A DNA stretch of 64,000 nt from Allostella vacuolata. GTDB taxonomy: Bacteria; Pseudomonadota; Alphaproteobacteria; ATCC43930; Allostellaceae. The notes beneath the pieces were generated by a model. The model saw only the letters and a list, made by a program, of their open reading frames with translations, had not been told where the DNA came from and did no database searches. Below, one piece after another: positions 46,265 to 55,554 of this stretch. How positions within the stretch are numbered: position 1 is the first letter of the stretch; each line of letters opens with the position of its first letter. The DNA lies in the NCBI GenBank assembly GCA_006739055.1, contig AP019702.1:682501-746500 (forward strand), read 5' to 3'. The position numbers and the translations under genes are program-made.

Positions 46265-47119
46265 CTACCGGAACAGCATGATCGGGATCCGGCAGGACCG
46301 GATCATCTCGGTGGTCGTCGAGCCGATGATCAGGTTGCGGATCCGGGAATGGCCGTAGGCGCCCATGACCAGCAGATCCACCCCCGCGGCCTCGACCCTG
46401 CGGGCGATGACCCGGTCCGCCTGGCCGGGCTCGATCTCCGCTTTCACGACATGGCCGCCGGCGCGCAGGAGCATCGCCGCATCGTCCAGGCGCTTGCGGC
46501 TCTCCGCGGTATCGGCGCCCACGGTCACCAGATCGCATTCGAGGCCCGAGAAGAGCGGGCTGCGGGCGATGTGGTCGACCGCCTTCATGGCGCTGACGCC
46601 ACCGTCGAAGGCGACGAGGAATCGCCGTATCGGGGCAAAGGCGCGGGAGGCGACCAGCACCGGCTTGCGGCTGGATCGGACGACGCGCTCGAGGTTCGAG
46701 CCGAGATGGAGCTTCGCGAAGTCGGCCGCCTCGCCCCGCTTTCCGAGGACCACGAGGCTCGCATCCGCCTCGCACTCAAGCACCGTGTCGACGAGGTCGC
46801 CATGGCGCAGCTTCGTCGCCACGCCGTCCAGGCCGGCCGCCGCGAGCCGGGCCCTCGCCTGGTCGAGGATCAGGCGCCCGCGCTTCTGCGCCAGCTTCGC
46901 CTTCTGCTCGTCCAGGTCGGCCAGTTCGGCCAGCAGCGTGTTCCGGCCTTCGACGTCGAGGGTGCCGCTGAGGTCGACGGGCGTGCTCGAGACATCGCGG
47001 CGGCCGAGCACGTGCAGCAGAGAGACGCCGGCATTGAGCCGCCGCGCGGCCCACGCCGCATGGTCGCAGACGCTCTGCGAATAGATCGACCCGTCGATCA
47101 GCGCGAGGATTCCGGTCAT
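46265..47119 (-). CDS. Universal stress protein, two UspA domains, 284 aa
   Basis: Two Usp domains in tandem: residues 1-145 and about 155-284. The second has the nucleotide-binding pattern VMGAYGHSRIRNLIIGSTT (G-2x-G-9x-G-S/T type), and the first has VVLGKRGEAADFAKLHLGSN. It likely senses ATP in the cytoplasm. It lies 14 bases after the SulP gene, so the two form an operon, a common pairing for SulP anion transporters. Confidence 0.9.
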   Translation of the reverse strand: MTGILALIDGSIYSQSVCDHAAWAARRLNAGVSLLHVLGRRDVSSTPVDLSGTLDVEGRNTLLAELADLDEQKAKLAQKRGRLILDQARARLAAAGLDGVATKLRHGDLVDTVLECEADASLVVLGKRGEAADFAKLHLGSNLERVVRSSRKPVLVASRAFAPIRRFLVAFDGGVSAMKAVDHIARSPLFSGLECDLVTVGADTAESRKRLDDAAMLLRAGGHVVKAEIEPGQADRVIARRVEAAGVDLLVMGAYGHSRIRNLIIGSTTTEMIRSCRIPIMLFR

Positions 47120-47133
47120 GGCGCGCTCCCCCG

Positions 47134-48618
47134 CTAGTGGCCCAGGAGGCGATCGAGCGCCCCGGGCTTGTCGTGGACGGCAAGGCGATCGACGATGGTC
47201 TCGCTCGCCTGGTTGAGGCCGACGATGGTGACCGCGGCGCCCTCGCGCCGGAACTTGAGCACCACGGTGTCGAGCGCGGCAACGCTCGATATATCCCAGA
47301 TATGGGCGCGCGACACGTCGATCGTGACGCGTTCCAGGGCCTCCTTGAAGTCGAAGGCCGCCAGGAAGTCGTCGGCCGAGGCGAAGAAGAGCTGTCCTTC
47401 GACGAGGTAGTCGCGGGCCGTTCCATCCGGCGAGACGGTCGAGCTGACCTTGAAGATCTGCGCGATCTTCCAGGCGAAGAAGATGCCGGACAGCAGGACG
47501 CCCGCCAGCACCCCGATCGCCAGGTTGTGGGTGGCGACGACCACGATGACGGTCGTCAGCATGACGATCGACGAGCTGCGCGGATGGGTCGCCAGGTTGC
47601 GGACAGAGGTCCAGCTGAAGGTGCCGATGGAGACCATGATCATGATGGCGACGAGCGCGGCCATCGGGATCAGCTTGACCCATTCGCCCAGTACGACGCA
47701 GAGGATGAGGAGGAAGATGCCGGCCGCGAAGGTCGATAGCCGGCCGCGGCCGCCGGACTTCACGTTGATCACCGACTGGCCGATCATGGCGCAGCCGGCC
47801 ATGCCGCCGATGAAGCCGGTGGCGAAGTTGGCGACGCCCTGGCCGACGCATTCGCGGTTCTTGTCGCTGGGCGTGTCCGTCAGCTCGTCGACGATCGATG
47901 CCGTCATCAGCGATTCGAGCAGCCCGACCACGGCGATCGCGGCCGAATAGGGCAGGACGATCAGCAGCGTCTCCAGGGTGAAGGGCACGTCCGGCAGCAG
48001 GAAGACCGGCAGGGTCGACGGCAGTTGCCCCATGTCGCCGACCGTCCGCAGGTCGAAATCGAATGTCAGCGCGATCGCCGTCAGCACCACGATGCAGATC
48101 AGCGGCGAGGGGACCGCCGTGGTCAGCCGCGGCATCAGGTAGATGATGACGAGCCCGCCCGCGACCATGACGTAGGTCAGCCAGGGCACGCCGATCAGCT
48201 CCGGCAGCTGGGCCATGAAGATCAGGATGGCCAGCGCGTTGACGAAGCCGGTCATGACCGAGCGCGAGACGAAGCGCATGACGTAGCCGAGGCGCAGCAG
48301 CCCGCAGCCGACCTGGATCACGCCCGCGACGATGGTCGCCGCCAGCAGGTACTGCAGCCCGTGGTCGCGCACCAGCGTCACCATCAGCACCGCGGTGGCG
48401 GCGGTCGCGGCCGAGATCATGCCCGGCCGGCCGCCGACGATCGCCGTGATGACCGCGATCGAGAAGGAAGCATAGAGGCCGACCTTCGGGTCGACGCCGG
48501 CGATGATCGAGAAGGCGATCGCCTCCGGGATCAGCGCCAGCGCGACCACCAGGCCGGCCAGCAGATCAGCGCGGATATTGCCGAGCCATTCGGCCCGGAG
48601 CGTCGAGAAAGCGAACAT
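47134..48618 (-). CDS. SulP-family anion transporter with STAS domain, 494 aa
   Basis: A SLC26/SulP transporter for sulfate, bicarbonate or similar anions. The membrane part begins [20 protein letters not shown], with many helices to about residue 385; a short STAS domain (about 400-494) follows, containing [20 protein letters not shown]. The length is on the short side for the family because the STAS domain is compact. The 191-bp region upstream (48619-48809) has no gene and may be a leader. Confidence 0.92.
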   Translation of the reverse strand: MFAFSTLRAEWLGNIRADLLAGLVVALALIPEAIAFSIIAGVDPKVGLYASFSIAVITAIVGGRPGMISAATAATAVLMVTLVRDHGLQYLLAATIVAGVIQVGCGLLRLGYVMRFVSRSVMTGFVNALAILIFMAQLPELIGVPWLTYVMVAGGLVIIYLMPRLTTAVPSPLICIVVLTAIALTFDFDLRTVGDMGQLPSTLPVFLLPDVPFTLETLLIVLPYSAAIAVVGLLESLMTASIVDELTDTPSDKNRECVGQGVANFATGFIGGMAGCAMIGQSVINVKSGGRGRLSTFAAGIFLLILCVVLGEWVKLIPMAALVAIMIMVSIGTFSWTSVRNLATHPRSSSIVMLTTVIVVVATHNLAIGVLAGVLLSGIFFAWKIAQIFKVSSTVSPDGTARDYLVEGQLFFASADDFLAAFDFKEALERVTIDVSRAHIWDISSVAALDTVVLKFRREGAAVTIVGLNQASETIVDRLAVHDKPGALDRLLGH

Positions 48619-48809
48619 GGAAGGCAGGACTCCGCGCCCGTGCGGGCCCGAGGGACGGCCGCCGGCGCTTCAGGGGCCGATGGGAAGGACGGACCGGCGG
48701 CCCGCGATCAGGGCGGAGTCACGGAGGACCAGGATCGATGCTGCATTGCAACAGAACGGTATCGGCCATGCGCCCGCCGCGCAAGGCCGAACCGGGTATA
48801 GCGGAGCCG

Positions 48810-49397
48810 TCAATCCTGCGGTAGCGGGAACTCCTCCAGGTACTTCAGGTAGCCCTCCTCGACGCCGATCTGCATCGTTTCCAGGATGCGGACGACGGCG
48901 TTGTAGAAGCCGATGATGATGACGAGGTCGGTCAGGTGCTCGGTCGGCAGCGCGGCCGCCAGTTCGGCGAAGGTGGCGTCGGACGCCGCCAGGTCGGTCG
49001 TCATCTCGCGCGCCGCCCGCAGCACGGTGCGGGCCAGCGGCTCCAGCCCGGACGGGCGGCCCTCGGTCTCGGCGATCATGCCGCGGATGTCGTCGTCGGA
49101 GACGCCGAAGTCGCGGCCGATCTTGATGTGGTGGGAATATTCGTAGCGCGAGCGGGTGAGGTAGCCGACCTGGAGGATCGCCAGCTCGCGCAGGCGCGGG
49201 TCGAGCTTGCTGTCGAAGCGGATGTACTGGCCGAGCCCGCTGAACTTGCGCAGGCCGTTCGGGCTGTGCGCCAGGGTGCGGTAGAGGTTGATGTTGCGCT
49301 TCAGCAGGTCCTGGTTCTCGGGCGCCAGGTCGGCGCGGTCGAGGTAGGGGACGCGCGCCAGTTCGGGCTTCAGGGCGGTGTCGGTCTCGTCGGTCAT
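48810..49397 (-). CDS. Carboxymuconolactone decarboxylase-like protein, 195 aa
   Basis: An all-helical AhpD/CMD-fold protein: [20 protein letters not shown] (about residues 74-93) and [15 protein letters not shown] contain the conserved E and H positions, but the CxxC of redox-active AhpD members is absent. [20 protein letters not shown] is the second conserved helix pair. Function in this group is uncertain. It is the downstream partner of PPK2, with a 4-base overlap. Confidence 0.87.
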   Translation of the reverse strand: MTDETDTALKPELARVPYLDRADLAPENQDLLKRNINLYRTLAHSPNGLRKFSGLGQYIRFDSKLDPRLRELAILQVGYLTRSRYEYSHHIKIGRDFGVSDDDIRGMIAETEGRPSGLEPLARTVLRAAREMTTDLAASDATFAELAAALPTEHLTDLVIIIGFYNAVVRILETMQIGVEEGYLKYLEEFPLPQD

Positions 49398-50284
49398 GGG
49401 GGGGCTCGCTCCTGTTCGAGCGCAATGCGCGCTTCTTCGTAGGCCTTGCGGGTGGTGTCGCTGACGGTCGGATAGGTCATCTTCAGGCTCTCCAGCCCGT
49501 CGACCACGGCGGCCATGACGACGAGGCGGGTGAACCATTTCTGGTCGGCCGGGACGACGAACCAGGGCGCGTGCGGGGCCGCCGTCTCGCGGATCGCGTC
49601 CTCGTAGGCATCCTGGTAGGCGTCCCAGTGCTTGCGCTCCTCGACGTCGCCGAGGGAGAACTTCCACAGTTTCTCGGGGTCGGAGAGGCGGGCCAGGAAG
49701 CGCCGGCGCTGCTCTTCCCGGGACAGGTGCAGGAAGAATTTGAGCACGAGATAGCCGCTCTCCGCCAGATGCGTCTCGTGCGCGCGGATGGCGGCGAAGC
49801 GATGGCCCCAGATCCGCATGCTGACCAGGTCGGGCGGCAGTTGCTGGCGCTGCAGCAGCTCGGGATGCACCCGCACGACCAGCACCTCCTCGTAGTAGGA
49901 GCGGTTGAAGATGCCGATGCGGCCGCGCTCGGGCAGGGCGCGGGTGGTGCGCCACAGGAAGTCGTGGTCCAGCTCTTCCGGGTTCGGTGCCTTGAAGGCG
50001 TGGACCTGGCAGCCCTGCGGGTTGATGCCGGACAGGACGTGCTTGATGGCGCTGTCCTTGCCGGCCGCGTCCATCGCCTGGAAGATCGTCAGCACCGACC
50101 AGCGGTCCTGGGCGTAGAGCACCTCCTGCAGCTTCGACAGCCGCTCCACCCCCTCGGCCAGCATGCGCTTGGCCTCGGCCTTCTCGATCGACAGGCCGGC
50201 GCAGTCGCCCGGGTCGCGCTCGGCCAGGCGGAAGCGCTTGCCGTCGTCGACGCGGTAGCGGTCGAGCAGGGTGTGGAACTTCAT
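49394..50284 (-). CDS. ppk2: Polyphosphate kinase 2 family protein, 296 aa
   Basis: A polyphosphate:nucleotide phosphotransferase with Walker A AMDAAGKDSAIKHV (about residues 70-83), Walker B/lid GRIGIFNRSYYEEVLVVRVH (about 120-139) and the lid helix VSMRIWGHRFAAIRAHE. It fits the short one-domain PPK2 type that phosphorylates nucleotides from polyphosphate. The ATG at 50284 follows the domain start MKFHTLLDRYRV. First gene of a two-gene unit. Confidence 0.92.
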   Translation of the reverse strand: MKFHTLLDRYRVDDGKRFRLAERDPGDCAGLSIEKAEAKRMLAEGVERLSKLQEVLYAQDRWSVLTIFQAMDAAGKDSAIKHVLSGINPQGCQVHAFKAPNPEELDHDFLWRTTRALPERGRIGIFNRSYYEEVLVVRVHPELLQRQQLPPDLVSMRIWGHRFAAIRAHETHLAESGYLVLKFFLHLSREEQRRRFLARLSDPEKLWKFSLGDVEERKHWDAYQDAYEDAIRETAAPHAPWFVVPADQKWFTRLVVMAAVVDGLESLKMTYPTVSDTTRKAYEEARIALEQERAPP

Positions 50285-50436
50285 CGGCAGGCTCCCTTCG
50301 CCGCCGACCCTAGACGGGTCGGGGTCGGGCTTCAAAGGCCGGTATCGCCCGCCCCTAGGCTTTCTCGGCTTGCCGGGCGATCCATGCCGGCCGATATCGC
50401 GAGGAAGGGAACGGGGATTCCCGCCAGGAGGATGCC

Positions 50437-51297
50437 ATGACGGCAGAGACTGAGATCGACCGGCTGAGCCAGGTTACCGCAGCGTTGTCCTACCTCGCTC
50501 ACGGGTCGGAGCGGCCGGTGCGTTATAATTTCGCCCCGCCGCCCGGCGTGCCGGTGCACAGCGGAACCTATCTCGACCGGCCGGTGGCGATCGCCGATGC
50601 CCGCCCGATCGCCGACCGCTTCGGGCTCGACCGCCAGGGCTTCGCGCTGCTGCGCCAGCCGAGCGCGGTCGCCGCCTTCGACGACCCGGCGCGGGTGCGG
50701 GCCGAATATTATCCCGAGGTCGAGGCGGCGCTGCGCGCGGCGACCGGCGCGGAGCGGGTGATCGCCTTCGATCACAATGTCCGTTCGCGCGCCCGCGCGG
50801 CGGTCGATGCCCAGGTCAAGGAGCCGGTCAAGCGCGTCCACAACGACTTCACCGAGCGCTCGGGGCCGGAGCGCGCCCGCGCCGAGCTGGCGGCGGCCGG
50901 CATCGACCCGGCGGTGCTGGACGGGCAGCGCTTCGCGCTCGTCAACCTGTGGCGGCCGATCCGCGCCGCGGTCGAGGAATCGCCGCTCGCCTTCTGCGAC
51001 GCGCGCTCGCTCGCGGCCGAGGATTTCGTCACGGCCGACCTCGTCTATCCGGACCGGGTCGGCGAGATCTACCATTTTCGCCACCGGCCGGAGCACCGCT
51101 GGTACTACTTCCCGCGGCTGGCGCCCGACGAGGCGCTGCTGATCAAGTGCTACGATTCGGCGACCGGCGGCCCGGCGCGCTTCACCGCCCACACCGCCTT
51201 CGAAGACCCGACCAGCCCGCCCGACGCCCGCCCGCGCGAGAGCATCGAGGTGCGGGCGATCGTGCTGTACGGGCCGGGAACGGCGGCCCGGGCCTGA
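50437..51297 (+). CDS. CmcJ/NvfI-family oxidoreductase, 286 aa
   Basis: A protein of the CmcJ/AsaB/gibberellin-desaturase-like family, thought to be non-heme iron oxygenases. VHNDFTERSG (about residues 132-141) supplies the His-x-Asp pair, and ARFTAHTAFEDPTSP near the C-terminus supplies the distal His. YYFPRLAPDEALLIKCYDS is the usual conserved core. Substrate unknown. It stands alone on the plus strand between PPK2 and a TonB receptor; the 152-bp gap before it has no clear element. Confidence 0.85.
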   Translation: MTAETEIDRLSQVTAALSYLAHGSERPVRYNFAPPPGVPVHSGTYLDRPVAIADARPIADRFGLDRQGFALLRQPSAVAAFDDPARVRAEYYPEVEAALRAATGAERVIAFDHNVRSRARAAVDAQVKEPVKRVHNDFTERSGPERARAELAAAGIDPAVLDGQRFALVNLWRPIRAAVEESPLAFCDARSLAAEDFVTADLVYPDRVGEIYHFRHRPEHRWYYFPRLAPDEALLIKCYDSATGGPARFTAHTAFEDPTSPPDARPRESIEVRAIVLYGPGTAARA

Positions 51298-51340
51298 GGC
51301 GGAGCCGGGGGGCGGCTGCGGGCCGCCCCCCGTCCCGCGG

Positions 51341-53803
51341 TCAGAAGCTGAAGGCGGTCGACAGCAGGAAGGTGCGCGGCGCCCCCGGCGAGGCGCTGTA
51401 GCCGTCCGAGGTCTCCCAGTAGCTGCGGTCGAACACGTTCTCGACGTTGAAGCGGATGGTGACCGGCACGCTGGCGGTCTCGATGCTGTAGCGCGCGCCG
51501 AGGTCGAGGCGCGTCCAGGCGGGGATGCTCTGGGTGTTGGCGTTGTCGACATACTGCGAGCGGGTGTGGATCACCCGGCCGGACAGGGTCAGCCCCTGGA
51601 GGAAGGGGATGTCCCACTCGCCGCCCAGGACGATCCGCGCCTCCGGCACGCCGGGGATGGTGTTGCCGTCATAGGTGCCGCCCGCGGTCCGGGTCTGCTC
51701 GCCGTCGATCAGCATGAGGCCGCCCAGCAGGCGGACGCCGGGCATCACCTCGCCGAAGGCATTCAGCTCCAGCCCACGGCTGCGGCGCTCGCCGTCGGCG
51801 GAATAGACCCCGGTCGGGCTGGGCGCCGAGCCGCTCGGCTGGGTGATCTGGAAGGCGCTGAGTGTGGTCGTGACCGAGCCCCAGTCCACCTTCACCCCGA
51901 CCTCCGCCTGCTTGGAGACGAACGGCGCCAGGACCTGGCCGGCATTGGCGTAGGTCGGGCCGACGACCGTGCCGCGCTGCAGCCCCTCGATGTAGTTGCC
52001 GTACAGCGATACGTCCTGCCAGGGCTTGACGAGGATGCCGACCGCCGGGGTGACGGCCGACTTGTCGTAGCGCGAGGTCAGGGCGCCGGTCGTGGTGCTG
52101 AAATTGTCGGTCTCGACCTGCTGCCGGCGCAGCCCGAGCGTCAGCTGCACCCGCCCGTCCAGCGCCGACAGGACGTCGGCGACCGCCAGGCTCATCAGGT
52201 CGTTCTCGCTGGTCTTGCGGCGGTCGAGGCTGCGCGTGACGGGCCGCGGGACCACGGCCGGCTGATAGATGCTCGACGCGAACCCGCTGCCGGGATTGGT
52301 GAAGGCCGAATCGATCCCTTCGTGGAAGCGTCCGGCGGTCGCGACCACGGCATGTTCGACGAAGCCGGTGGTGAAGCGGCCGCGCACGCCCAGTTCCTGC
52401 GTATTGGTGCGGTACTTGTAGTCGTACTGCACCGGGGTCGCGGTGAAGCCGCCGCTGGAATCGGTGCTGAAGGGATAGGCGATCAGCGTCTGGTAGTAGG
52501 ATTCCCGGGCGCCGGCGGACGCGAACAGCGTCCAGTCGGGTGACAGGTCGAACTCGCCCTTCACGACGCCGAACGTGTCCTGGTTGTCCGTCCAGCTCCA
52601 GGGCTGGAACCAGTTCGCCTTGTTGTCCGGCGCCTTTGGAATCGACGCCCCGGCGGCGAAGTAGGTCGGCAGCGTCGGCGCGTTGATGCGCCGCGTCTGA
52701 TGCGCGAGGTCGGCGGACAGCCGGACGCGTTCGCCGCGATAGTCCAGCCCGGCGATCACCGCCCCCTCCTGCTTCGACTGGTCGTCGACCGCGGTGTCGC
52801 CGTCGCGATGGAAGGCGTTCACGCGGACCCCGAACGCCTGCTCCGGCCCGAAGCGACGGCCCAGGTCGACGTTGACGCCGAAGAGGCCGTCCGAGATGTA
52901 GCTCGTCGTGAGCCTGGTGATCGGATGGTCCTCCGCCCGCTTCGGCACGATGTTGATGGTGCCGCCGACGCTGCCGTAAGGCGCCATGCCCGACAGAAGG
53001 GCGTTGGGGCCCTTGAGGACCTCGACCCGCTCCGCCAGTTCGGCACTGACGGAGTAGGCCGGAGCCACGCCGAACAGCCCCCCGAACGAGATGTCGTGGT
53101 TGCCGACGTTGAAGCCCCGGATCGAGAACTGCTCGGCATGGCCGGTCGCGGGGTTGGTCGGCCGCACCGACGGGTCGTTGAGGACGACGTCGGCCAGGCT
53201 GCGCGCCTGCTGGTCCTCGATCAGCCTCGCGGTGTAGCTCGACTGGTTGAAGGGCGTGTCCATCAGGTCGCGGCTGCCCAGCAGCCCGACCGTTCCGCCG
53301 CGCGCCACCTGGCCGCCGGGGTGCTCCGGCGGAAGGTTGCCGATGGCGGCGGTCGCGGGGGGGCCGAGCCGCCCCTGGATGGTGACCGGGTCGAGCGTGA
53401 CCGCGCCGGTCGCCGCCGGCAGCCGCTCCAGCGTGGCGCTGTTCGGCCCGGTCCGCCGATAGGTCAGGCCCGTCCCGGCAAGCAGGCGCTGGAGCCCCTC
53501 GTCGGTTCGGGCGCGCCCGGCGAGGCCGGGGCTGCGCAGACCGCGGGTCATGTCCGGGTCGTAGGCCAGCACCAGCCCGGTTTCCGCCGCGAACCGCCGC
53601 AGCGCGTCGCCCAGCGGTCCGGCCGGAATGGCGAAGTCGGCCGCCACCAGCGGCGCCTGCGCGCCCTGGGCCGTCGACTGCGCGCGCCCGGCCGGCGCGG
53701 GTTGCGCTTGCGCGGCCCCGGTACCGGCCGCGACGGCGAGAATGGCCGCGCCCAGCAACGCTCCCTGCCGCCCCGCGCCGGGGCCGCCGTTTCGAACCTG
53801 CAT
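51341..53803 (-). CDS. TonB-dependent siderophore receptor with N-terminal signalling domain, 820 aa
   Basis: An outer-membrane receptor of FecA type. A signal peptide (ALLGAAILAVAAGTGAAQAQ, about residues 14-33) is followed by a STN signalling domain (FAIPAGPLGDALRRFAAETG), a plug domain (FSIRGFNVGNHDISFGG) and a 22-strand barrel ending in LLSTAFSF, with the terminal Phe. The STN domain contacts FecR. A GTG at 53821 is an alternative start. Siderophore not predicted. Confidence 0.93.
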   Translation of the reverse strand: MQVRNGGPGAGRQGALLGAAILAVAAGTGAAQAQPAPAGRAQSTAQGAQAPLVAADFAIPAGPLGDALRRFAAETGLVLAYDPDMTRGLRSPGLAGRARTDEGLQRLLAGTGLTYRRTGPNSATLERLPAATGAVTLDPVTIQGRLGPPATAAIGNLPPEHPGGQVARGGTVGLLGSRDLMDTPFNQSSYTARLIEDQQARSLADVVLNDPSVRPTNPATGHAEQFSIRGFNVGNHDISFGGLFGVAPAYSVSAELAERVEVLKGPNALLSGMAPYGSVGGTINIVPKRAEDHPITRLTTSYISDGLFGVNVDLGRRFGPEQAFGVRVNAFHRDGDTAVDDQSKQEGAVIAGLDYRGERVRLSADLAHQTRRINAPTLPTYFAAGASIPKAPDNKANWFQPWSWTDNQDTFGVVKGEFDLSPDWTLFASAGARESYYQTLIAYPFSTDSSGGFTATPVQYDYKYRTNTQELGVRGRFTTGFVEHAVVATAGRFHEGIDSAFTNPGSGFASSIYQPAVVPRPVTRSLDRRKTSENDLMSLAVADVLSALDGRVQLTLGLRRQQVETDNFSTTTGALTSRYDKSAVTPAVGILVKPWQDVSLYGNYIEGLQRGTVVGPTYANAGQVLAPFVSKQAEVGVKVDWGSVTTTLSAFQITQPSGSAPSPTGVYSADGERRSRGLELNAFGEVMPGVRLLGGLMLIDGEQTRTAGGTYDGNTIPGVPEARIVLGGEWDIPFLQGLTLSGRVIHTRSQYVDNANTQSIPAWTRLDLGARYSIETASVPVTIRFNVENVFDRSYWETSDGYSASPGAPRTFLLSTAFSF

Positions 53804-53897
53804 CCGCTCTTGCTCCCCCACCGGCGCGTCGTCTCTTCGAGGCGCCCCTCAGGAGATGACGGGTGGGGTATCGGAATCCGGACATCGCCGCCGACGG

Positions 53898-54830
53898 TCA
53901 GCCGTGCAGGATGGTGACGAGGCGGGTGAGGCGGGTCGCCGTCAGGCCGAATGCGCGTTCGAGCACGGGGATCGCGCTCAGGGGGTCGTCGATGTCGAAC
54001 ACCCCCTCGACCCGGCGGCCGCTGCCGGCGCCGCTGCGCAGGAAGATGCGGCCATGATGGTAGCGGTCGAGCTCGGCGACGAGGCGCTCCAGCGGCCAGT
54101 CCTGGACGACGAGGCGCCCCCGGCGCCACGCGGTCGCCGTCTCGGCTGCGACCGGCCGGGCGGAGGAGAAGGCGCCGGCGACGACATCCACCTGCTGCCC
54201 GGCGCCCAGCATCCGCTCGGCCCTGGACGGCGCGGGGACCCAGGCCGCGATGCGCCCGGCGGTGGCGGTCACCGTCGCGTCGGCCGCACCGCCCAGTCGC
54301 AGAGCGACCGCGCCCCCGGCCACCGCCGCCGACACGGCCGGCGAGCGCAGCTGCAGCGGGTGGCGGCTGTCGGTCGCCTCGGCCAGCACCTCGCCCCGGA
54401 GCAGGTCGACGCGCAGCACCTCGCCCTCGGCCAGGGCGATGGCGGTATCGGTGTTGAGGTGCAGCGTGTGGCCGTTGGCCAGGGCGAGGCTGCGGCGCTC
54501 GCCGATTGCGGTGCGATGGTCGCTGCGCAGCGTGACCGGCAGGTCGAGGCCGACGGCCAGGGCGGCCGCGCTCGCGGCCGCGGCCGCGCCCAGCACGACC
54601 CGGCGGCGACCGACGGCGCGCGGCGCGGGGCGGACCGACCCGCCCAGTGCCCAGGCCTCGGCCGCCAGCCGCCATGCCGCGTCATGGCGCGGGTCGGCCC
54701 GTCGCCACGCCTGCAGGCCGGCCAGGACCGCCGGGTCGTCGCCCGACGCGCCGACGCGGGCGGCCCAGGCGGCGGCGGCCTCCAGCGCCTGCTGGTCCGG
54801 CCGTGCGTCCCGCGGACGGTCGACCCCCAT
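53898..54830 (-). CDS. fecR: FecR-type anti-sigma/regulator protein, 310 aa
   Basis: An inner-membrane FecR protein: an N-terminal DUF4880-like part (QALEAAAAWAARVGASGDDP) that binds FecI, a hydrophobic segment (VVLGAAAAASAAALAVGL, about residues 78-95), and a periplasmic FecR domain (ERRSLALANGHTLHLNTDTA) that senses the receptor. The ATG at 54830 was chosen for its GAGGGAAA site; ATG 54836 or 54845 are possible. Between fecI and fecA, as usual. Confidence 0.9.
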   Translation of the reverse strand: MGVDRPRDARPDQQALEAAAAWAARVGASGDDPAVLAGLQAWRRADPRHDAAWRLAAEAWALGGSVRPAPRAVGRRRVVLGAAAAASAAALAVGLDLPVTLRSDHRTAIGERRSLALANGHTLHLNTDTAIALAEGEVLRVDLLRGEVLAEATDSRHPLQLRSPAVSAAVAGGAVALRLGGAADATVTATAGRIAAWVPAPSRAERMLGAGQQVDVVAGAFSSARPVAAETATAWRRGRLVVQDWPLERLVAELDRYHHGRIFLRSGAGSGRRVEGVFDIDDPLSAIPVLERAFGLTATRLTRLVTILHG

Positions 54831-54897
54831 GCGCATTTCCCTCATCCAGGACGGAACGGCTCTACTCGTAGACGAGCAGTCGCCGCCGGGCCAGGGA

Positions 54898-55404
54898 TCA
54901 CCGCTCGAGGTCCGCCAGCCGGTTCATCAGGTGCAGCATCGCCCGTGTCATCGCCTTCTCCGTGGCGGATGGCGAGATGCCCAGCCGGGCCGCGGTGTCC
55001 GCCTGGCTGCACCCTTCGATCCGCCGCAGCCAGAACACCTGCCGGACCCGCGGCGACATCTCGTCGAACGCCTGCTGCACCGCGGCCAGGCGCTGGCGCG
55101 CAGACAGGATGCGCTCGGGGTCGGCAGGGTCGGCCGCCGTCTCGGGCAGGCCGTCGCGATCGAACAGGCGCGCTTCCACGGCGCGGCGGCGGTGGCCGTC
55201 GGCGGCGAAGTTCCGCAGCATCTTCCACAGGAAGCCGCCGGGGTTCTCGACCCGGGCCGGCGGCCGCTCGGCGCTGGCCAGCTTGACGAACATGTCGTGC
55301 AGCAGCTCGATCGCGGCATCGCGCTCGCCCGCGTTTCGCCGCTCCATCGCACCGGCGAGCGCCTGGTAGTCGTTCAGCAGCGTCCGCAGCAGGGCGTCGG
55401 TCAT
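54898..55404 (-). CDS. fecI: FecI-like ECF sigma factor, 168 aa
   Basis: An ECF sigma-70 factor: region 2 around AAIELLHDMFVKLAS and VENPGGFLWKMLRNFAADGH, region 4 in VRQVFWLRRIEGCSQADTAARLGIS (core FWLRRIEGCSQADTAARLG) with helix-turn-helix. It starts the fecI-fecR-fecA iron-uptake genes, activated when the receptor binds its ligand. A Fur-like box lies upstream at 55451-55465. Confidence 0.93.
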   Translation of the reverse strand: MTDALLRTLLNDYQALAGAMERRNAGERDAAIELLHDMFVKLASAERPPARVENPGGFLWKMLRNFAADGHRRRAVEARLFDRDGLPETAADPADPERILSARQRLAAVQQAFDEMSPRVRQVFWLRRIEGCSQADTAARLGISPSATEKAMTRAMLHLMNRLADLER

Positions 55405-55450
55405 CGGGCGCGGGGCGCGGCGTGCGGCATCCCGGTTGCTTAGTTCATTG

Positions 55451-55465
55451 TGCGATTAAGTCGCA
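55451..55465. promoter_or_regulatory. Fur-like operator upstream of fecI
   Basis: TGCGATTAAGTCGCA is a 15-bp near palindrome (one mismatched pair). It resembles the TGCAA-N5-TTGCA pattern reported for alphaproteobacterial Fur/Mur boxes, and it sits 47 bases from the fecI start in an AT-richer stretch, fitting iron repression. The match is by eye only. Confidence 0.45.
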
Positions 55466-55554
55466 ATGCCAATATTCTGCCGCGGCGGGCCCGGACAGGG
55501 GCGCCGGCATGGGCGATTGCGTGGCCGGCGAGCCCTGCCTTGCCTCGTCCGCCC

